Counted from the first letter of the stretch, positions 49,768 through 62,871 are shown. The stretch: 64,000 nt of DNA from Chrysomallon squamiferum (GCA_012295275.1 CM022677.1:6495280-6559279); one strand, 5' to 3'. Made by a program: numbers and translations. The notes: generated by a model from the sequence alone, not told the origin.

Positions 49768-50345
49768 GTAAGTGATATGTTTTATAATAATAAATAATAG
49801 TATTGTGTTTAAGTACACATGTACATTACATATGAATGCAGGGCTTGTAATGGCCAATGGCCAAATGATACCAAAGTTCTGTTTGGGTGACTGGAATGTT
49901 AAAATATTATTTGGGTGACCTTTTTTTTTTCTATAAGTTATAAAACAAGAGCTACTATATAAATTTGTTGGCAATATTTATTTCAAAGAGTGTTAGTTAA
50001 AATGGTAGAATTCTCTTTATTTTGTTCTCTGTAATGCACACCTACAAAAAAATTATATTTTTAATCAAGGTTTTAATTCATTAATTGTAAGGTTTGTTGC
50101 ATGCAGAGCATTTACCTTTTTAAAAGTTATTTTTGCTTCTTCTGAATGTTACCATCATATCCAGATAAATAAAGTCAGTATTAAAACATTGTTCAAGTAT
50201 AATTCATTGATAATTTTTAATACTTTTCCATGACTGAAATATTTCTTCCCAACAATTTTATTGTGCAAATTAATCATATAGTCCTAGCCTGGATTAGGTA
50301 AAAAATAGTCAATGAAATAATGTTAAGATTTAGACAATAATTTAT
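49768..50345. other. intron-like AT-rich DNA
   Basis: GGCCAATGGCC inverted pair near 49852-49862. No exon recognised. Confidence 0.5.
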
Positions 50346-50635
50346 TATTATTTTATCTACAGGAAAGACATGATTCTAGAATCATCTTCAGTTATAAATA
50401 TATGGAGAAGAATATAAAGGTTACTTCAAACAGTTGAGATATCTACTGATATAGACCAACATGGGTTTTTCTTTCGAAAGCAGTTTCCAGGCAGAGAAGT
50501 TGTTGATAATATATGTCAGTGTTGATTGATTGTTCTTCAACTGTTAACAGTGGATGATTCTTGGTTAAAATGGAACAAAAAACTTCCACTGTAACACCAC
50601 AAGTGATTTAAAGGAATGGCATTTACTTAGTGTTT
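50346..50635 (+). other. less AT-biased segment with possible exon text
   Basis: TTATCTACAG at 50352-50361 may be an acceptor. Text near 50458-50527 reads GFFFRKQFPGREVVDNICQC before a stop, but borders are not clear. Confidence 0.25.
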
Positions 50636-52350
50636 GATGGATGGATTATACAGACAGCTAAACAGACAGGCAGGTCAGTAGGTTCATATCTAGCTATAGA
50701 ATGATAGATAGATAGAAAGATAGGTAGAAAGATAGATAGAAAGATAGGTGTAAGCATGTATGATGGTAAAGTGGATGATGGTTGATTTGAGGATATGATC
50801 ATGTATATGTACATAAACACACACACACACACAGACAGAGAGATATAGAGGATAGGAACCATGTTTGGACTGAGTTACTGATGAACTGATAGATTATAGA
50901 TAGATATCCAGAGGTAATACAGATAGATTATATAAATAGATATATAGAAAGATACAGTTGTTTGAAGTAGAGTGTAGTTAGATATACAGATCGTTAGTGA
51001 AAAATAGACATATAAGCTAGAGAGATAAACTGATAGGAAGGTAGATATGTAGGTATGTCACTAGTTCAGTAGATTGATTTGTAGACAGACTGATGGTTAT
51101 ATAGACACATGTATATAGAATGTGTGTGTGTGTATGAATGTCTACACACACATATACAAACACTGATACATGTATAGGAATTTGTGTGTTTAGGAAGTGA
51201 TGGGTATGTAAGTCTGTATTAAAGGATGAGTAATTTGATGTGTAAAACATGATGGATATATGGCAAAATGTAAAATGGGCACAAGAAAGGTAGCTGGAAA
51301 GAGCGTAGATGCAAGGAGGCCCCACTGTAAGAAAGACTGATTCTGTTGTTTGTGTGTTAAAGAGTGTTGCTTATGTATATGGGATAAATAGAAAAATGAA
51401 TATATTGATAAATAGATAGATAGGCAGATTGATATATAGATAGATACACATTTTGATAGATAGATAGGTAGCTAGGTAGATAGATAGATAGATACATAGA
51501 TATATATACATATTTGAATAGATGGATAGAGACACAAATATGAATAGAGATACAAAGACAGATAGAGAGGGATAGGGAAGTGTGGAGGTATTGATGTGTT
51601 TGTATGTTTGCTAGAGAGGATGGCAGTATGGCAGTGTTAAAATATGAGCACAATTATGTGTTTATGTGTTAGAATGGGTATATAAATGCATGTGAAAGCT
51701 AGTGTGCTTTTTGAGGATTTGTGAGAGTGTCAGATGACTGATAGAGAGATGAGTGAATGAATTTGGGTTTATGTATGTATGTGTGTTAGAAAGGATAGAT
51801 ATAGATAGATGGATATTTACAAACTACATAAATATATACATGTATAGGTCCATAATAATGAATATATGTGCATGAAGATATTGTTATGTATTTAGAGGAT
51901 TGGTATATAAATGAATGTGTAAATGAGAGTATGTTTATATTTGAGTATGTGTGTTAACAAGAAAGGCTAGATATAGACAGATAGATCTATTGATAGAGAG
52001 AGACTGATATGTAGGTGTGGTTATATGTGTTTGTGTGTTACAGAGAGAGAACAGGTATTGACCTCTGTATGAAACTGAGACGTATGCCCAGATTGATTGA
52101 TGAGAGATAGATATGATATAGATATGTGAAATAGGTGCATGTGTATATATATATATATATGCACCCATCTTTATTAAACAGAGAAAGGATGGTCAATAAA
52201 TAAGTGTAAACAAGATTGTGTTTATGCTGTTTATTTATTTTAGATAGATTAGATTTAGATTTAGATTTGGGGTAGATTTACTTAGAGACAGGCATGTGTA
52301 CTGGTGTAAGAATATACTGATATATTTATCAGTCTGCATATCAACTGAAA
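50636..52350 (+). repeat. 1.7 kb degenerate GATA/GACA/TGTA tetranucleotide region
   Basis: Dominated by GATAGATA, GATAGAAA, TATGTGTG words at several densities. Frames on the minus strand are rich in Ser, Ile, Tyr, Leu and are artefacts. Confidence 0.88.
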
Positions 52351-52660
52351 CAGCTAGTGACCTACTTACATAACTACCTAGCTTATCTATTTTTCTTGTA
52401 TATATTTGACTCTACAAACCATATTGCAGTGAATATCTATCAATCATCTGTCTATCTCCTTGCTTACCTACTTAACCTTCCTTCAGATCTCCCTCATTTT
52501 CTATTTATCAGTATATATTTCTGTATATTTACCTATTATTTTTTTTTTCTGTTTTTTAATGTTCATTTTACATTGTAAGATTTCAGTTTATTGTGAATGA
52601 AACTGGATTTTTGAAGAAAAATTGCAGATTGTTCAGGGTTAATTTTCACTTTCATTTTAC
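52351..52660. other. pyrimidine-rich spacer
   Basis: TCTA/CTAC words then AT-rich DNA. No gene seen. Confidence 0.5.
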
Positions 52661-55480
52661 ATTTTAATACATATTTCAATTAACATCGCCGTCGTTGCTT
52701 TCTTAGTGTGCACATCCTATATACAGATATATTACTCTTATTAGAATTAATGTCTTTATTATTTTGAGTGTTTCAGTAACAATTATTCTTTCTTTCTGAT
52801 ATTCAAATATTATTATTATTAATGTTGGCAACATAGCTATCGTTCATGTGTTATTCTTAACATGTTAGCTTACTTTCCTTTATTAATTTGAGCGGTTTAA
52901 TAACTATTATTCTTACTTTCTTGGCATCCACATTAAAGTATATTATTACTATTTCTATTAATGTTGTTGTCATTGCTGTTGTACCTGCCATTTTTCTTAA
53001 GGTCTTGGTTCATTTTTGATTATTCTTTTTCGCTTGTTATTAACTACTATTCTTGCATTCTTAGAGTGCACCTGCTATTTTAAAATATTTGTTCTATTTC
53101 TGTTAACGTCACTATTGTTGCTGTCACATCCGAGTTCTTCTCGCTCTTATTTGTGTGCTTTTACTTATTTTATTTCTATTAATTCTTAGACTCACTTTCA
53201 GTGATAATTAAAATAATATTAGTATTTCTATTAATGTCACCACCGTTGCTGTCCTACCGGTGTTGTTCCTAATGTTACTCAGGTAATTCTCCTTATTATC
53301 AGCACTTCTTTTATGTTCTAAAAAATGTTTCTTATAAATATATTTGTTCCTAATGTTACTCAGGTAATTCTCCTTATTATCAGCACTTCTTTTATGTTCT
53401 AAATATATTATTCTTATTTCTATTAAATCACTGTTGTTGTTTTCTTAGAGTGCACATCCTCTGTTAAAATAAATTAATCGTATTAGAATTAACGTTGTGT
53501 ACTTCTCTTTATTATTTTCAGTGTTTTAGTAACTATTATTCTTTCTTTCTGACAGTCGCATCCTACATTTAAATATTAATGTCGCTGATGTTGCCATCGT
53601 ACCTATTTGTTCTTAATGTTTTGGTGTACTTCTATCTTTTGTTTTTCTTACTTGTGACAGTACACATCCTGTCTCAAGTTAATGGTGTAGTTCTACTTAT
53701 TGTGTTGTGCTTTCTATTGTTAGTTAGTCTCACTTTCAGTGTGCACATCCTGTCTCAAGTTACTGTAGTTCTACTTGTTGTGCATCCTGTCTCAAGTTAC
53801 TGGTGTAGTTCTACTTATTGTGTTGTGCTTTCTATTGTTAGTTAGTCTCACTTTCAGTGTGCATATCCTGTCTCAAGTTAATGTAGTTCTACTTATTGTG
53901 TTGTGCTTTCTATTGTTAGTTAGTCTCACTTTCAGTGTGCACATCCTGTCTCAAGTTAATGTAGTTCTACTTATTGTGTTGTGCTTTCTGTTGTTAGTTA
54001 GTCTCACTTTCAGTGTGCACATCCTGTCTCAAGTTAATGTAGTTCTACTTATTGTGTTGTGCTTTCTATTGTTAGTTAGTCTCACTTTCAGTGTGCACAT
54101 CCTGTCTCAAGTTAATGTAGTTCTACTTATTGTGTTGCTCTTTCTATTGTTAGTTAGTCTCACTTTCAGTGTGCACATCCTGTCTCAAGTTAATGTAGTT
54201 CTACTTATTGTGTTGCTCTTTCTATTGTTAGTTAGTCTCACTTTCAGTGTGCACATCCTGTCTCAAGTTAATGTAGTTCTACTTATTGTGTTGTGCTTTC
54301 TGTTGTTAGTTAGTCTCACTTTCAGTGTGCACATCCTGTCTCAAGTTACTGGTGTAGTTCTACTTATTGTGTTGTACTTTCTGTTGTTAGTCTCACTTTC
54401 AGTGTGCACATCCTGTCTCAAGTTACTGGTGTAGTTCTACTTATTGTGTTGTACTTTCTGTTGTTAGTCTCACTTTCAGTGTGCACATCCTGTCTCAAGT
54501 TACTGGTGTAGTTCTTGTGCTTATTGTGTTGTGCTTTCTATTGTTAGTTAGTCTCATTTTTAGTTAGTGTGCACATCCTGTCTCAAGTTAATGTGTAGTT
54601 CTACTTATTGTGTTGCTCTTTCTATTGTTAGTTAGTCTCACTTTCAGTGTGTGCATCCTCTGTTGAAATAGATTATTATTATTAACATTAATGTCGGTGA
54701 CGTTACCGTCATACCAGTGTTATTCTTAATGTTTTCTTCTTGATCGTACTGGTGTATTCTGTTGTGCTTTCTATTAATAGTTACTGTCGTGCTTTCTCTT
54801 AATAGTGCTTTCTGTGAGGAATATATTACTATTAATGTCGATGACGTTGCCATCATACCAGTGTTATTCTTAATGTTTTTGTGTATTTCTTGTTTTTATT
54901 TTTCTTACTTGTGACAGGGCTAATCCTGTCTCACAATATAGTATTAGTCTTTATATCAGTGACGTAATGGCATCAGTTCTCACTTGATACACTTGTCATC
55001 AGTTCTCATCCTGTCTCAAAGTATATTATTAGTATTTCTATTAATGCCTCCATCGTTTCTGTTTGATGTTATGCTTGATATTACAGTGTACTTCTATTTG
55101 TTCTTTTGTGTTTTCTGTTAATTCTGTTAATCACTTTCAGTGTGCACATCTTATAATAAAATATATTATTATTATTTCAATTAGTGTTGCTTTCTTTGCT
55201 GTCGTAACAGCATTGTTTCTAATTTTATTCGTGTACTTCTCATTATTCTTTAGTGCTTCCTATTAACTATTATTATTATTTTTATAGAGTGTGTTTCCTA
55301 TATTAAAGTATATTATTACTATTTCTATTAAGGCAGCCATTGTTTCCATAGTACCAGCAATGTGTATTAATGCTGTTCCTAATGTCATTCATGTACTTCT
55401 CATTATTCTCTATCTCTTTTTAATTAACTACTATTTTTACTTTGTTAGTCTGCACATTCTATTTCAAAGTACATAATAAT
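52661..55480 (+). repeat. old satellite-like region with long diverged units
   Basis: Diverged units of roughly 150-250 bp recur through 2.8 kb, each containing words like TCTATTAATGTCGC.G.CGTTGC, GTACCAGTGTTGTTCTTAATG, TTCTCATTATTCTTTAGTGC, TATTAACTATTATTCTTACT and GTGTGCACATCCTATATTAA. A 50-bp stretch (TGTTCCTAATGTTACTCAGG...) is duplicated at 53263 and 53345. The 78-bp array listed next lies inside. Confidence 0.75.
53640..54660 (+). repeat. 78-bp tandem array, about 12 units
   Basis: The unit starts CACTTTCAGTGTGCACATCC, then TGTCTCAAGTTAATGTAGTT, CTACTTATTGTGTTGTGCTT, TCTATTGTTAGTTAGTCT. Successive starts at 53849, 53927 and 54005 fix the 78-bp period; some units carry a GGT insertion or a shorter end. 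Because 78 is divisible by three, a 219-codon frame (53775-54434) results, with a 26-residue hydrophobic repeat. Confidence 0.93.
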
Positions 55481-55741
55481 TATTTATTAGTATTTAAAAT
55501 GATAGCTATTATTTCTATTAACTGTGCCATCATAATAAAAATTGTAATTTTAAAAGACTGAATGTTTGTTTTTTTTACAATTAGTATAATACAGAAGGTT
55601 GGTGGATGTGAAAATTCCAGATAGAATTCCTTACAGACTGAGTCTTTGATACTTTTCACAATGAGACACACAGTTTATTATTACCATCATTTTAATTTCA
55701 CATTTTACTGTCAGGATTTTATTTATGACAGACACATATAT
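55481..55741. other. AT-rich spacer before the 55.87 kb exon
   Basis: No recognised feature. Confidence 0.45.
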
Positions 55742-55816
55742 TTGTTATTATTATTGTTGTTGTTGTTACTGTTACTATTATTATTATTATTATTACTGTT
55801 ATTGTTACTATTATTA

Positions 55817-55861
<45 letters not shown>

Positions 55862-55862
55862 T
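55742..55862 (+). repeat. (TTA)n/(TTG)n microsatellite
   Basis: About 120 bp of TTA with TTG and TAC variants, directly before a splice acceptor. Confidence 0.95.
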
Positions 55863-55871
55863 AAATTTCAG

Positions 55872-55960
55872 GATTGATTTATGGTGTTCTAGAGATCAGT
55901 GATCAGAAAGTGCAGGAGGCCCTATCGAGGTTAACGTGTAATAGCAATTTATTCAACAAG
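55872..55960 (+). CDS. internal exon candidate (GLIYGVLEISDQKVQEALSR..)
   Basis: Acceptor TTATTCTAAATTTCAG and donor AAG/GTAATA bound 89 nt that are open only in phase 1: GLIYGVLEISDQKVQEALSR then LTCNSNLFNK, ending phase 0. The text is an evident amphipathic helix with varied codons, in sharp contrast to the flanks. A plus-strand coding piece with a stop follows 0.55 kb downstream across an assembly gap, so both may belong to one gene. I do not recognise the family. Confidence 0.5.
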
Positions 55961-56310
55961 GTAATATGAAGTTATATAGGTTTAATTATCAAAATTAAAT
56001 AAAAATAAAATAAATGATTTCTTTATAAATAATTGTTTAAAACTGAAATTATAATAGTAATTTTTATAATTATTTTGATCTCCGACTTTTTACATTATTA
56101 AACAATGTTATATGATTAATGATTCTGTATTTTATAATATCAGTGTCCATACATTGTACGTGACATTGTATCAAGAAAAAACATTTAGCTAAATTATTTG
56201 TTATTTAGAAATCTGGAAATGTAAACATATCTAAATGCTTCTGTACATTTTGGTTAAAAAAAAAAAAAATTTTTAAAAAGATAAAATTATTTTATTAATT
56301 ATTTAGAAAT

Positions 56311-56510
56311 NNNNNNNNNNNNNNNNNNNNNNNNNNNNNNNNNNNNNNNNNNNNNNNNNNNNNNNNNNNNNNNNNNNNNNNNNNNNNNNNNNNNNNNNNN
56401 NNNNNNNNNNNNNNNNNNNNNNNNNNNNNNNNNNNNNNNNNNNNNNNNNNNNNNNNNNNNNNNNNNNNNNNNNNNNNNNNNNNNNNNNNNNNNNNNNNNN
56501 NNNNNNNNNN
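56311..56510. other. assembly gap, 200 N
   Basis: Exactly 200 undetermined bases, a conventional placeholder size; the true length is unknown. It hides the 5' part of the exon at 56512. Confidence 0.99.
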
Positions 56511-56511
56511 C

Positions 56512-56616
56512 AAAGTGTCATTCATGCAAGATACAGTCAGACATAGACCAGTAGACAGAATGTTTGGACCAGACAGTCAAGTCTGTGAAAAAGAAATTAT
56601 TAAAAAAAATGTCTGA
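56512..56616 (+). CDS. partial last exon after the gap
   Basis: From the gap edge a frame runs KVSFMQDTVRHRPVDRMFGP then DSQVCEKEIIKKNV and TGA at 56614. Charged, varied text argues for coding. AATAAA at 56742-56747 lies about 130 bp beyond the stop and fits a 3' end. The start is lost in the gap. It is the likely 3' end of the plus-strand gene that includes 55872-55960. Confidence 0.45.
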   Translation, partial: KVSFMQDTVRHRPVDRMFGPDSQVCEKEIIKKNV

Positions 56617-56741
56617 TGTAGAAATCCTTGATTTACTGTTTTAAAAAACTACAAATTGTATAGCTCAAGGGAGATAACGTTATTATTATTATTTTTATCT
56701 TTTATCTTTTTGTTAATCTACTGGTAATGAAAAATTAAGTT

Positions 56742-56747
56742 AATAAA
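56742..56747 (+). terminator. possible polyadenylation signal
   Basis: AATAAA in GTTAATAAAACATAAAA, downstream of the 56616 stop. Confidence 0.35.
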
Positions 56748-58575
56748 ACATAAAATGGAAGAAGATCTGTTGTTTGGAAGATATTTTCTTAATGATTAAT
56801 TTGCAGATTACATTATATGTCAAGTTGTTCAGTAATTCAAAAACATTTCTAACCATAGTTTTGATATCCTTTTATTTTTTTTTAATTTATTAATAGTTTT
56901 ATTGGATAAATCAGAAATCTTTTCTCCTTTATGTTTTATAGCTCAGAACTTTAAAACCTTTTCAAACATTTTAAATAATTTTTAATTTGAAAGTTCAGAA
57001 ACAACTTGTACCATGTTTTTCTAAATTTTTAATTAAGAATTTTGTTGAGGGTTTTCTCAAATTATCTTTTCAGATGCAAAAGGAGTTTTGATGTTGATCT
57101 TTTGTTTTTCTTGTTCAAATTAATGTTTCAAATTATTTTGTTCTCTGTTTTTCATTACATGTTGTTCTAGCATTTTCATCAGACTTGAGAAACAGTTTTC
57201 TAAGAGTGAGGAATATTTTTATTTATATAGTTTTGAAATAATAGAAATAATAGATCTAATTGTGGAAGTAGTGATACAGATAATGTTACACTAGTCATAG
57301 ATGAAATAATAGAAACAAGGTAACAGATGAATAGTAGCAGTTAGTAAACGAATTAATAGTAGTAATAGTAATAGAAATATAAATAATAGTAATAACAATA
57401 TCATAAGTAATTGAGAGAGTACTTTAATACTGGTTGTTAATTTTTTTTATGTGTACATATTCAGTGAATACTATAAACACTTTGCATAGAGATATATAAT
57501 GAGGGTGTTTCCTGTTGCAGAATATAATGATGAATACATTTCATATTTGTTTTATTTCTATGTCTGCGTGTTACAAATAGATAGATATAGGTATGATTTA
57601 ACGTGTGTGTGTGTTATAAATAATATAATGATGCTTTAGCATTATAATGGAGTTAGGACATTGCAGTAGATGTCAGTCTTATCTGAGGATCAAATCAAAA
57701 TGAGTTTGAAGAGAGAAAGAGAGAACTAAACATTACGGTCTAAAACATCTTTCAAAATAATCTCAGATTCAACAACTATAAAACGTCTGGGTGAGGATTG
57801 GCTAAGTGTAGGTTTACAGTTAGATTTAAGACTTACTAAGATTTATAAAAATATTTTTGTTTTTGTTTTTGTTTTGAAAACATATCACATTTTCTCAGTC
57901 GTATCAAAAGAATTTTAGAATGTCCAATACAACAGGAACACATGCATGTGTATATAGAACCTCAGAGGAGGGAGGATAATCGAAAATTTATCAGGTACAG
58001 GAAATAACCACAATAATATGGAGTTAGGTTCAAGCTACCAAAATCTAAAACAAAACGAGCATTTTATGGTAGCAGATATTTAAGGTTGTCTTTATTATAA
58101 GGTTAAAATCGAATATGTATGAAACCGTTTTCAGTATGTGCATTTCTGTATACTAAGCATAGATAATAAAGTAATAATGTTTGTATGTATATACTCTTTA
58201 TTATTATTATTAAGATTGTGAAGTCTATATATATCATAAGAAAATATAAAGCAACTCTAAACTAGAAAAAAAGTGTGTGTGTGTGTGTGTGTGTTTGTGT
58301 GTTAGTAATTATAATAAGTAAATAAACTTTCAGAATTAAAATAATTACTATGGCGAGTTTTGGGTAACAAACAAACAAAGTTTTGAAATGTGTCAGTCTA
58401 GGCTGGCTTCTCTTGCTCTTTCAGTTCGATATTTTCATTGACATCTGCAGTAATAATTTACCGAACCTCGAAAGTTTGGCCTTATTTTGATAAGCGTTTG
58501 ACAGCGGGTTAGGGTTAGATATTTTTCTCACTTCTTGAGAAATTTTGCAATTTTGTGTGATCTTTGTTACGTTTC
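56748..58575. other. 1.8 kb AT-rich DNA, no gene seen
   Basis: (TAGTAA)-type words near 57340-57410, (GT)n at 58273-58302. No exon recognised. Confidence 0.55.
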
Positions 58576-58576
58576 A

Positions 58577-58590
58577 GGCGCGCGCGCGCA
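58577..58590 (+). repeat. short (CG)n run
   Basis: GGCGCGCGCGCGCA, the only CG-dinucleotide run in the window and notable in AT-rich DNA. Confidence 0.9.
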
Positions 58591-58737
58591 ACTTAAAACG
58601 AATAGTTTTATAATTATTCTGCTCTTAATCGGCTTCAGTTGACTGATTCCGTTTTTTAAATTAGCTTTCCCAATTTTATTTTGTATTATTATAAAATATT
58701 TTTCTAAATTAATAAACTTAAGTTGTTGGTGTGTTAT

Positions 58738-59010
58738 TTATCTAGTGGATGAGTGTGGTATTATATCATAACGACAATTATTATTATGAATTACTTCTTT
58801 TGTTTGGATTTTTTTGTTTCTTGGTGAAACCCACATTCCTCTGTAGTCAGTATAACATTCGATACACAACACTACAGCATTCAATTCAACAAGATTTATA
58901 TCTGATGTCGAAGTTTTTTTCTGCGTTAGGCATGCTGAGTTAAGTTCTGGCTGAGTGCGCTTCTGTCGTGTACCGAGAGCCGGAGCTAGACTGTCTGGCG
59001 TCCTAGGCAA
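58738..59010 (-). pseudogene. diverged relative of the 13.3 kb exon
   Basis: On the minus strand ACAGAAGCGCACTCAGCCAG, AGATATAAATCTTGTTGAAT and TGTATCGAATGTTATACTGA parallel ACAGCAGCAGCGCACC, AGATATAAATCTTGTTTAAG and GATATCGAATGTTATATTAA of 13507-13301. The open frame reads INLVELNAVVLCIECYTDYR and continues past the point where the other copy stops. Large insertions and deletions separate the two, so at least one copy is not functional as drawn. Confidence 0.35.
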
Positions 59011-59220
59011 GGTTAGAGTCGGTCACCCCCAGGAACATATCATGTTCAAACTTTTAAAACATTTATTTTCAACGTCCTATGCGATCTCTAGAGCAAGATT
59101 TTTCTGTGACGCACATTTAAATGTCCCACACAGGCCATTTCTTTCCTTGTGTATACCATTAAAATTAGGTGTACCGCTTTCAGTTTGATTCCGCGACAGC
59201 GTGAAGAGTTCGAATACTTT
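58960..59220 (+). mobile_element. GC-richer transposon-like remnant
   Basis: Text such as CCGAGAGCCGGAGCTAGACT, GGCGTCCTAGGCAAGGTTAG and GTCGGTCACCCCCAGG is of a kind often seen in old dispersed elements with a repeated GCCGG/CCTAGGCAAGG style, but no terminal inverted repeats were matched. The element is undefined. Confidence 0.3.
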
Positions 59221-59280
59221 TGATTCTACGAAACAAAATTACATTCTTGAAGTTTCATGTGTCCGCGATTTTCACTCCAT

Positions 59281-59304
59281 TTTTTTTTTTTTTTTTTTTT
59301 TTTT
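59281..59304 (+). repeat. poly(T) run
   Basis: About 24 T. Confidence 0.95.
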
Positions 59305-59430
59305 GAGTATGTTATTACTAGTGGTTAATGATATATAACAGAAACCGGATTCCTGTAAGTTTATTATTCAAATTTAAAAATATATAAATAAATAATGCTC
59401 TGTCTCTCTCTCACTGACAGAAAAAATTAA

Positions 59431-59436
<6 letters not shown>

Positions 59437-59512
<76 letters not shown>

Positions 59513-59527
59513 AACACACACACACAA

Positions 59528-59587
<60 letters not shown>

Positions 59588-59607
59588 ACACACACACACA
59601 CACACAC
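59437..59607 (+). repeat. (CA)n microsatellite
   Basis: About 170 bp of CA with a few AAACA interruptions. Confidence 0.97.
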
Positions 59608-59767
59608 GAATACGTAAGAAAGATTTCTTTCTTTCTTTACTTAGATGAAATGGATCTCCCTTCCATGTTTTAGAATTAAGATATTTGTAATTTAGTATTT
59701 GCATCGACTGAGCTATTGGTAAATATTTAATTTTTAACAAGCACACACAGACATATGTAGGTGTATC

Positions 59768-60254
<487 letters not shown>

Positions 60255-60306
<52 letters not shown>

Positions 60307-60310
60307 GTGT
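60255..60310 (+). repeat. (GT)n microsatellite
   Basis: About 28 GT units with one TTT interruption. Confidence 0.96.
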
Positions 60311-60358
60311 TCTGATTTTCATTCGTACAGTTTATTTATATATCTTACAAAAAGACCT

Positions 60359-60874
60359 GAAACCGCCCGTTCACTATTCAAGTTTAAACAAGATTTAATT
60401 TTGGCGGCTAATTGTATTATCTTTCTCCGTCCTTCTACAAAACTGTTGTTATGTTTATTATTACTATATGTGTGATAGACTGTAACAGGCATTTAAAAAA
60501 TAATGAAGTACACAAACTATGTTAAGGTAGTTGTTACTGCTGTTTACTTTACCATTAGAATTTCATAGAAACAATAAACATTAGCGCATGATGTTAGTGA
60601 TCATCAACATGTGACTTTTATCTAGTGTGCAGAATGCGCAGTGCATATCATGCTTAGTTAATAAGAAGCACAGTTATTGTTTTTTTGGGGGAGGGGGGTT
60701 GTTGTTGTTTTGTTATTTTATTTAATTTCTTTTTTTTTTGTGTGTTTGTTTTTTTTTTTTTTTTTATCTTACAGAGTATTTCTCTAAGGCGTTATTATCA
60801 TTATTGTTTTTTGTGTCGTTGCTGTTACTATTCATTATTTCTTTATTGTTGTTGTTATTACTATTACTATTATA

Positions 60875-60925
<51 letters not shown>

Positions 60926-61400
60926 TCTGGATGACGCATTGTATAAAATGTTCTATTCACAGATATGAAGGATGATCTTTGACCCTCTCTCTCATTACTA
61001 TGTACAAACAACAACACTTAGTAACTGATATCTCAAATATACTAAACTGGATACCCCACTGGGGATCTGTGAATACGTGTTTGAAATTGCGGTGTTACAA
61101 ATCATATTTCGTCTTTTCTTCTCTATGCACGCTCGAGTTAGTTGGAGCAAGGGACTGATTCACAATAATCACAGAGGAGGGGAACAGGGCCGGTACTGAG
61201 AGTTCAGTATTTTTAGGATGAGGAACAAAACCATATATTTTTGTTTCATTTTTATTTATTTTTATTTATTTATTATTTTTATTTTTTTATTTTTTTTATG
61301 TTTATTCTGATTTCATTTTTCTAAAACTTCGTAACCTATAACACGAGAAAAATAAATATTGTGAGGTCATCTTTCTAAAATAGATTACAATACATATCAC
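60359..61400 (+). repeat. R1 dispersed repeat, copy F (most complete)
   Basis: Runs from the left end (GAAACCGCCCGTTCACTATT) through CTCCGTCCTTCTACAAAACT, AATGAAGTACACAAACTATG, T-runs, a (TTA)n core (60870-60925), TGACGCATTGTATAAAATG, GATTCACAATAATCACAGAG, GGAACAGGGCCGGTACTGAG and GATGAGGAACAAAACCATAT to TCATCTTTCTAAAATAGAT. About 1 kb. No protein-coding potential, no clear terminal inverted repeats. It is best described as a non-autonomous dispersed repeat. Confidence 0.82.
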
Positions 61401-61403
61401 TTT

Positions 61404-61413
61404 CACACACACA

Positions 61414-61458
<45 letters not shown>
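61404..61458 (+). repeat. (CA)n microsatellite
   Basis: About 55 bp of CA with one AAACA. Confidence 0.95.
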
Positions 61459-61460
<2 letters not shown>

Positions 61461-61574
61461 CTTTTAACGTAACAAGAACAGTAACACAACTTCTATATGT
61501 ATATATCCTGTCTCATTCATACGTGCAAACAACGAAAAAAAATGTAAAGGAAGACACAGAAATGAATAAATACA

Positions 61575-61920
61575 TAATTTGTATTAGTCATATTGGTCTG
61601 TAGGACGTTTGTGTGCTCATGTTTTTCAGATAATCTGTTTGAACAAAACATTCATTCACAATATGAACAAGATGACAAAAGTGTGACGGTTTTATTCAGA
61701 GACATTATTCTCATATATGTACATATGTGAATTAAGAATGATATGAAAGTTAACACCTTTCTAATAAATACGTAAGGTAAACTGCAAGATGTGTTAAATT
61801 AAAATACTTAGAAAACAGTTGTGTTACGTATATTTGTCAGCTGTTAACACTGCTGACGTAATATTCAATCTCCTGTTTAATTCCCTATTTCCAAATATCT
61901 GAGAATTGCTCTCTGATTCA
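61575..61920 (-). repeat. R6 dispersed repeat, copy 2 (inverted)
   Basis: Reverse complement of 17495-17880, with CAGTGTTAACAGCTGACAAA, AACACATCTTGCAGTTTACC, AAACCGTCACACTTTTGTCA and AACATGAGCACACAAACG. No (TA)n expansion here. Confidence 0.8.
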
Positions 61921-62559
61921 AACAGAAATATACTTGCTTGGTTATGCTGAAATCACTATAAATTGTTGCAATATAGTAAAATAAAATATATTAAATCATG
62001 TCACTGAATAGAATATAACAGTAGTTTCTTTTACTTAAATATATATGTACATAATTATGTGCCAGTAGATGTTTCTATTATGGATGAATCGATAAAGAAA
62101 GGCAGGTAGGTGTATGTGTAAATGAATACACACACATTCTGCATGTGTCCATACGTCCATGCAAAAGATTATGTATGTATGTGTTCGTAAGTACTTACAT
62201 ATGCTCATAATTTTATCAGATATTTTAATCAGATATTTTTTCGAGAAGAAATACTAAAAGTGGAAGAAAAAAGAAATATCATTAGATAGAAATTTCAAAA
62301 GATTCTATTCAGCCTTAAAGAAATTTTAATTTTTAATAGTTAAATTACTACTGTGTCTTTTCCTCTTGCTGAATGTACCACTAGCCTACTTGATACTACA
62401 TGGCACAACTAAGAAATGTACTTGTTAAAAACAAAACAAACAACAACACATAGATAGCAAGTACCATTTTGCTTATTTAGTAATAAAACTAAGACGTTTT
62501 GTTTAGTGTCGATAAATCAGTCGTAAAATAACTGAACACGCTAGGACATGATAAGATAG
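61921..62559. other. AT-rich DNA, no gene seen
   Basis: TATG and CATA words near 62100-62215. Nothing else recognised. Confidence 0.5.
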
Positions 62560-62839
62560 TCAGGCTGGCACTCCCCCTCCAGCGTCGCCCCCCATGATGT
62601 CACTTGAGCAATTCAGCGGTCCACCACTATCAAAAATATAAACGAAAACACTCATTACAAAAATACTGTTGACACACACACACAAACATGTACAGACAGG
62701 AAATAGACAAATAATGTTTATATACAAATAATAAATAAAACTAATAAATAAATAAGAAAACAAATAATAAGAAAAATATTGTTACTGCGCAGGTTCCTTC
62801 ATTTCTTCATCATTAAAAAAAAAAAAAAAAGGGAACGTG

Positions 62840-62871
<32 letters not shown>

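Noticed and set aside
50623-52168. Minus-strand frames rich in Ser/Tyr/Ile/His
   Set aside because: They are translations of degenerate GATA/TGTA tetranucleotides.
53579-54434. 219-codon hydrophobic multi-pass membrane protein
   Set aside because: The 26-residue repeat equals the 78-bp DNA unit, and neighbouring units shift frame. Kept only as a curiosity in the findings.
56295-56525. Minus-strand open frames spanning the N tract
   Set aside because: Undetermined bases cannot support a reading frame.
58505-58520. Interstitial telomere repeat (GGGTTAGGGTTAGA)
   Set aside because: Less than two TTAGGG units, expected by chance in 64 kb.
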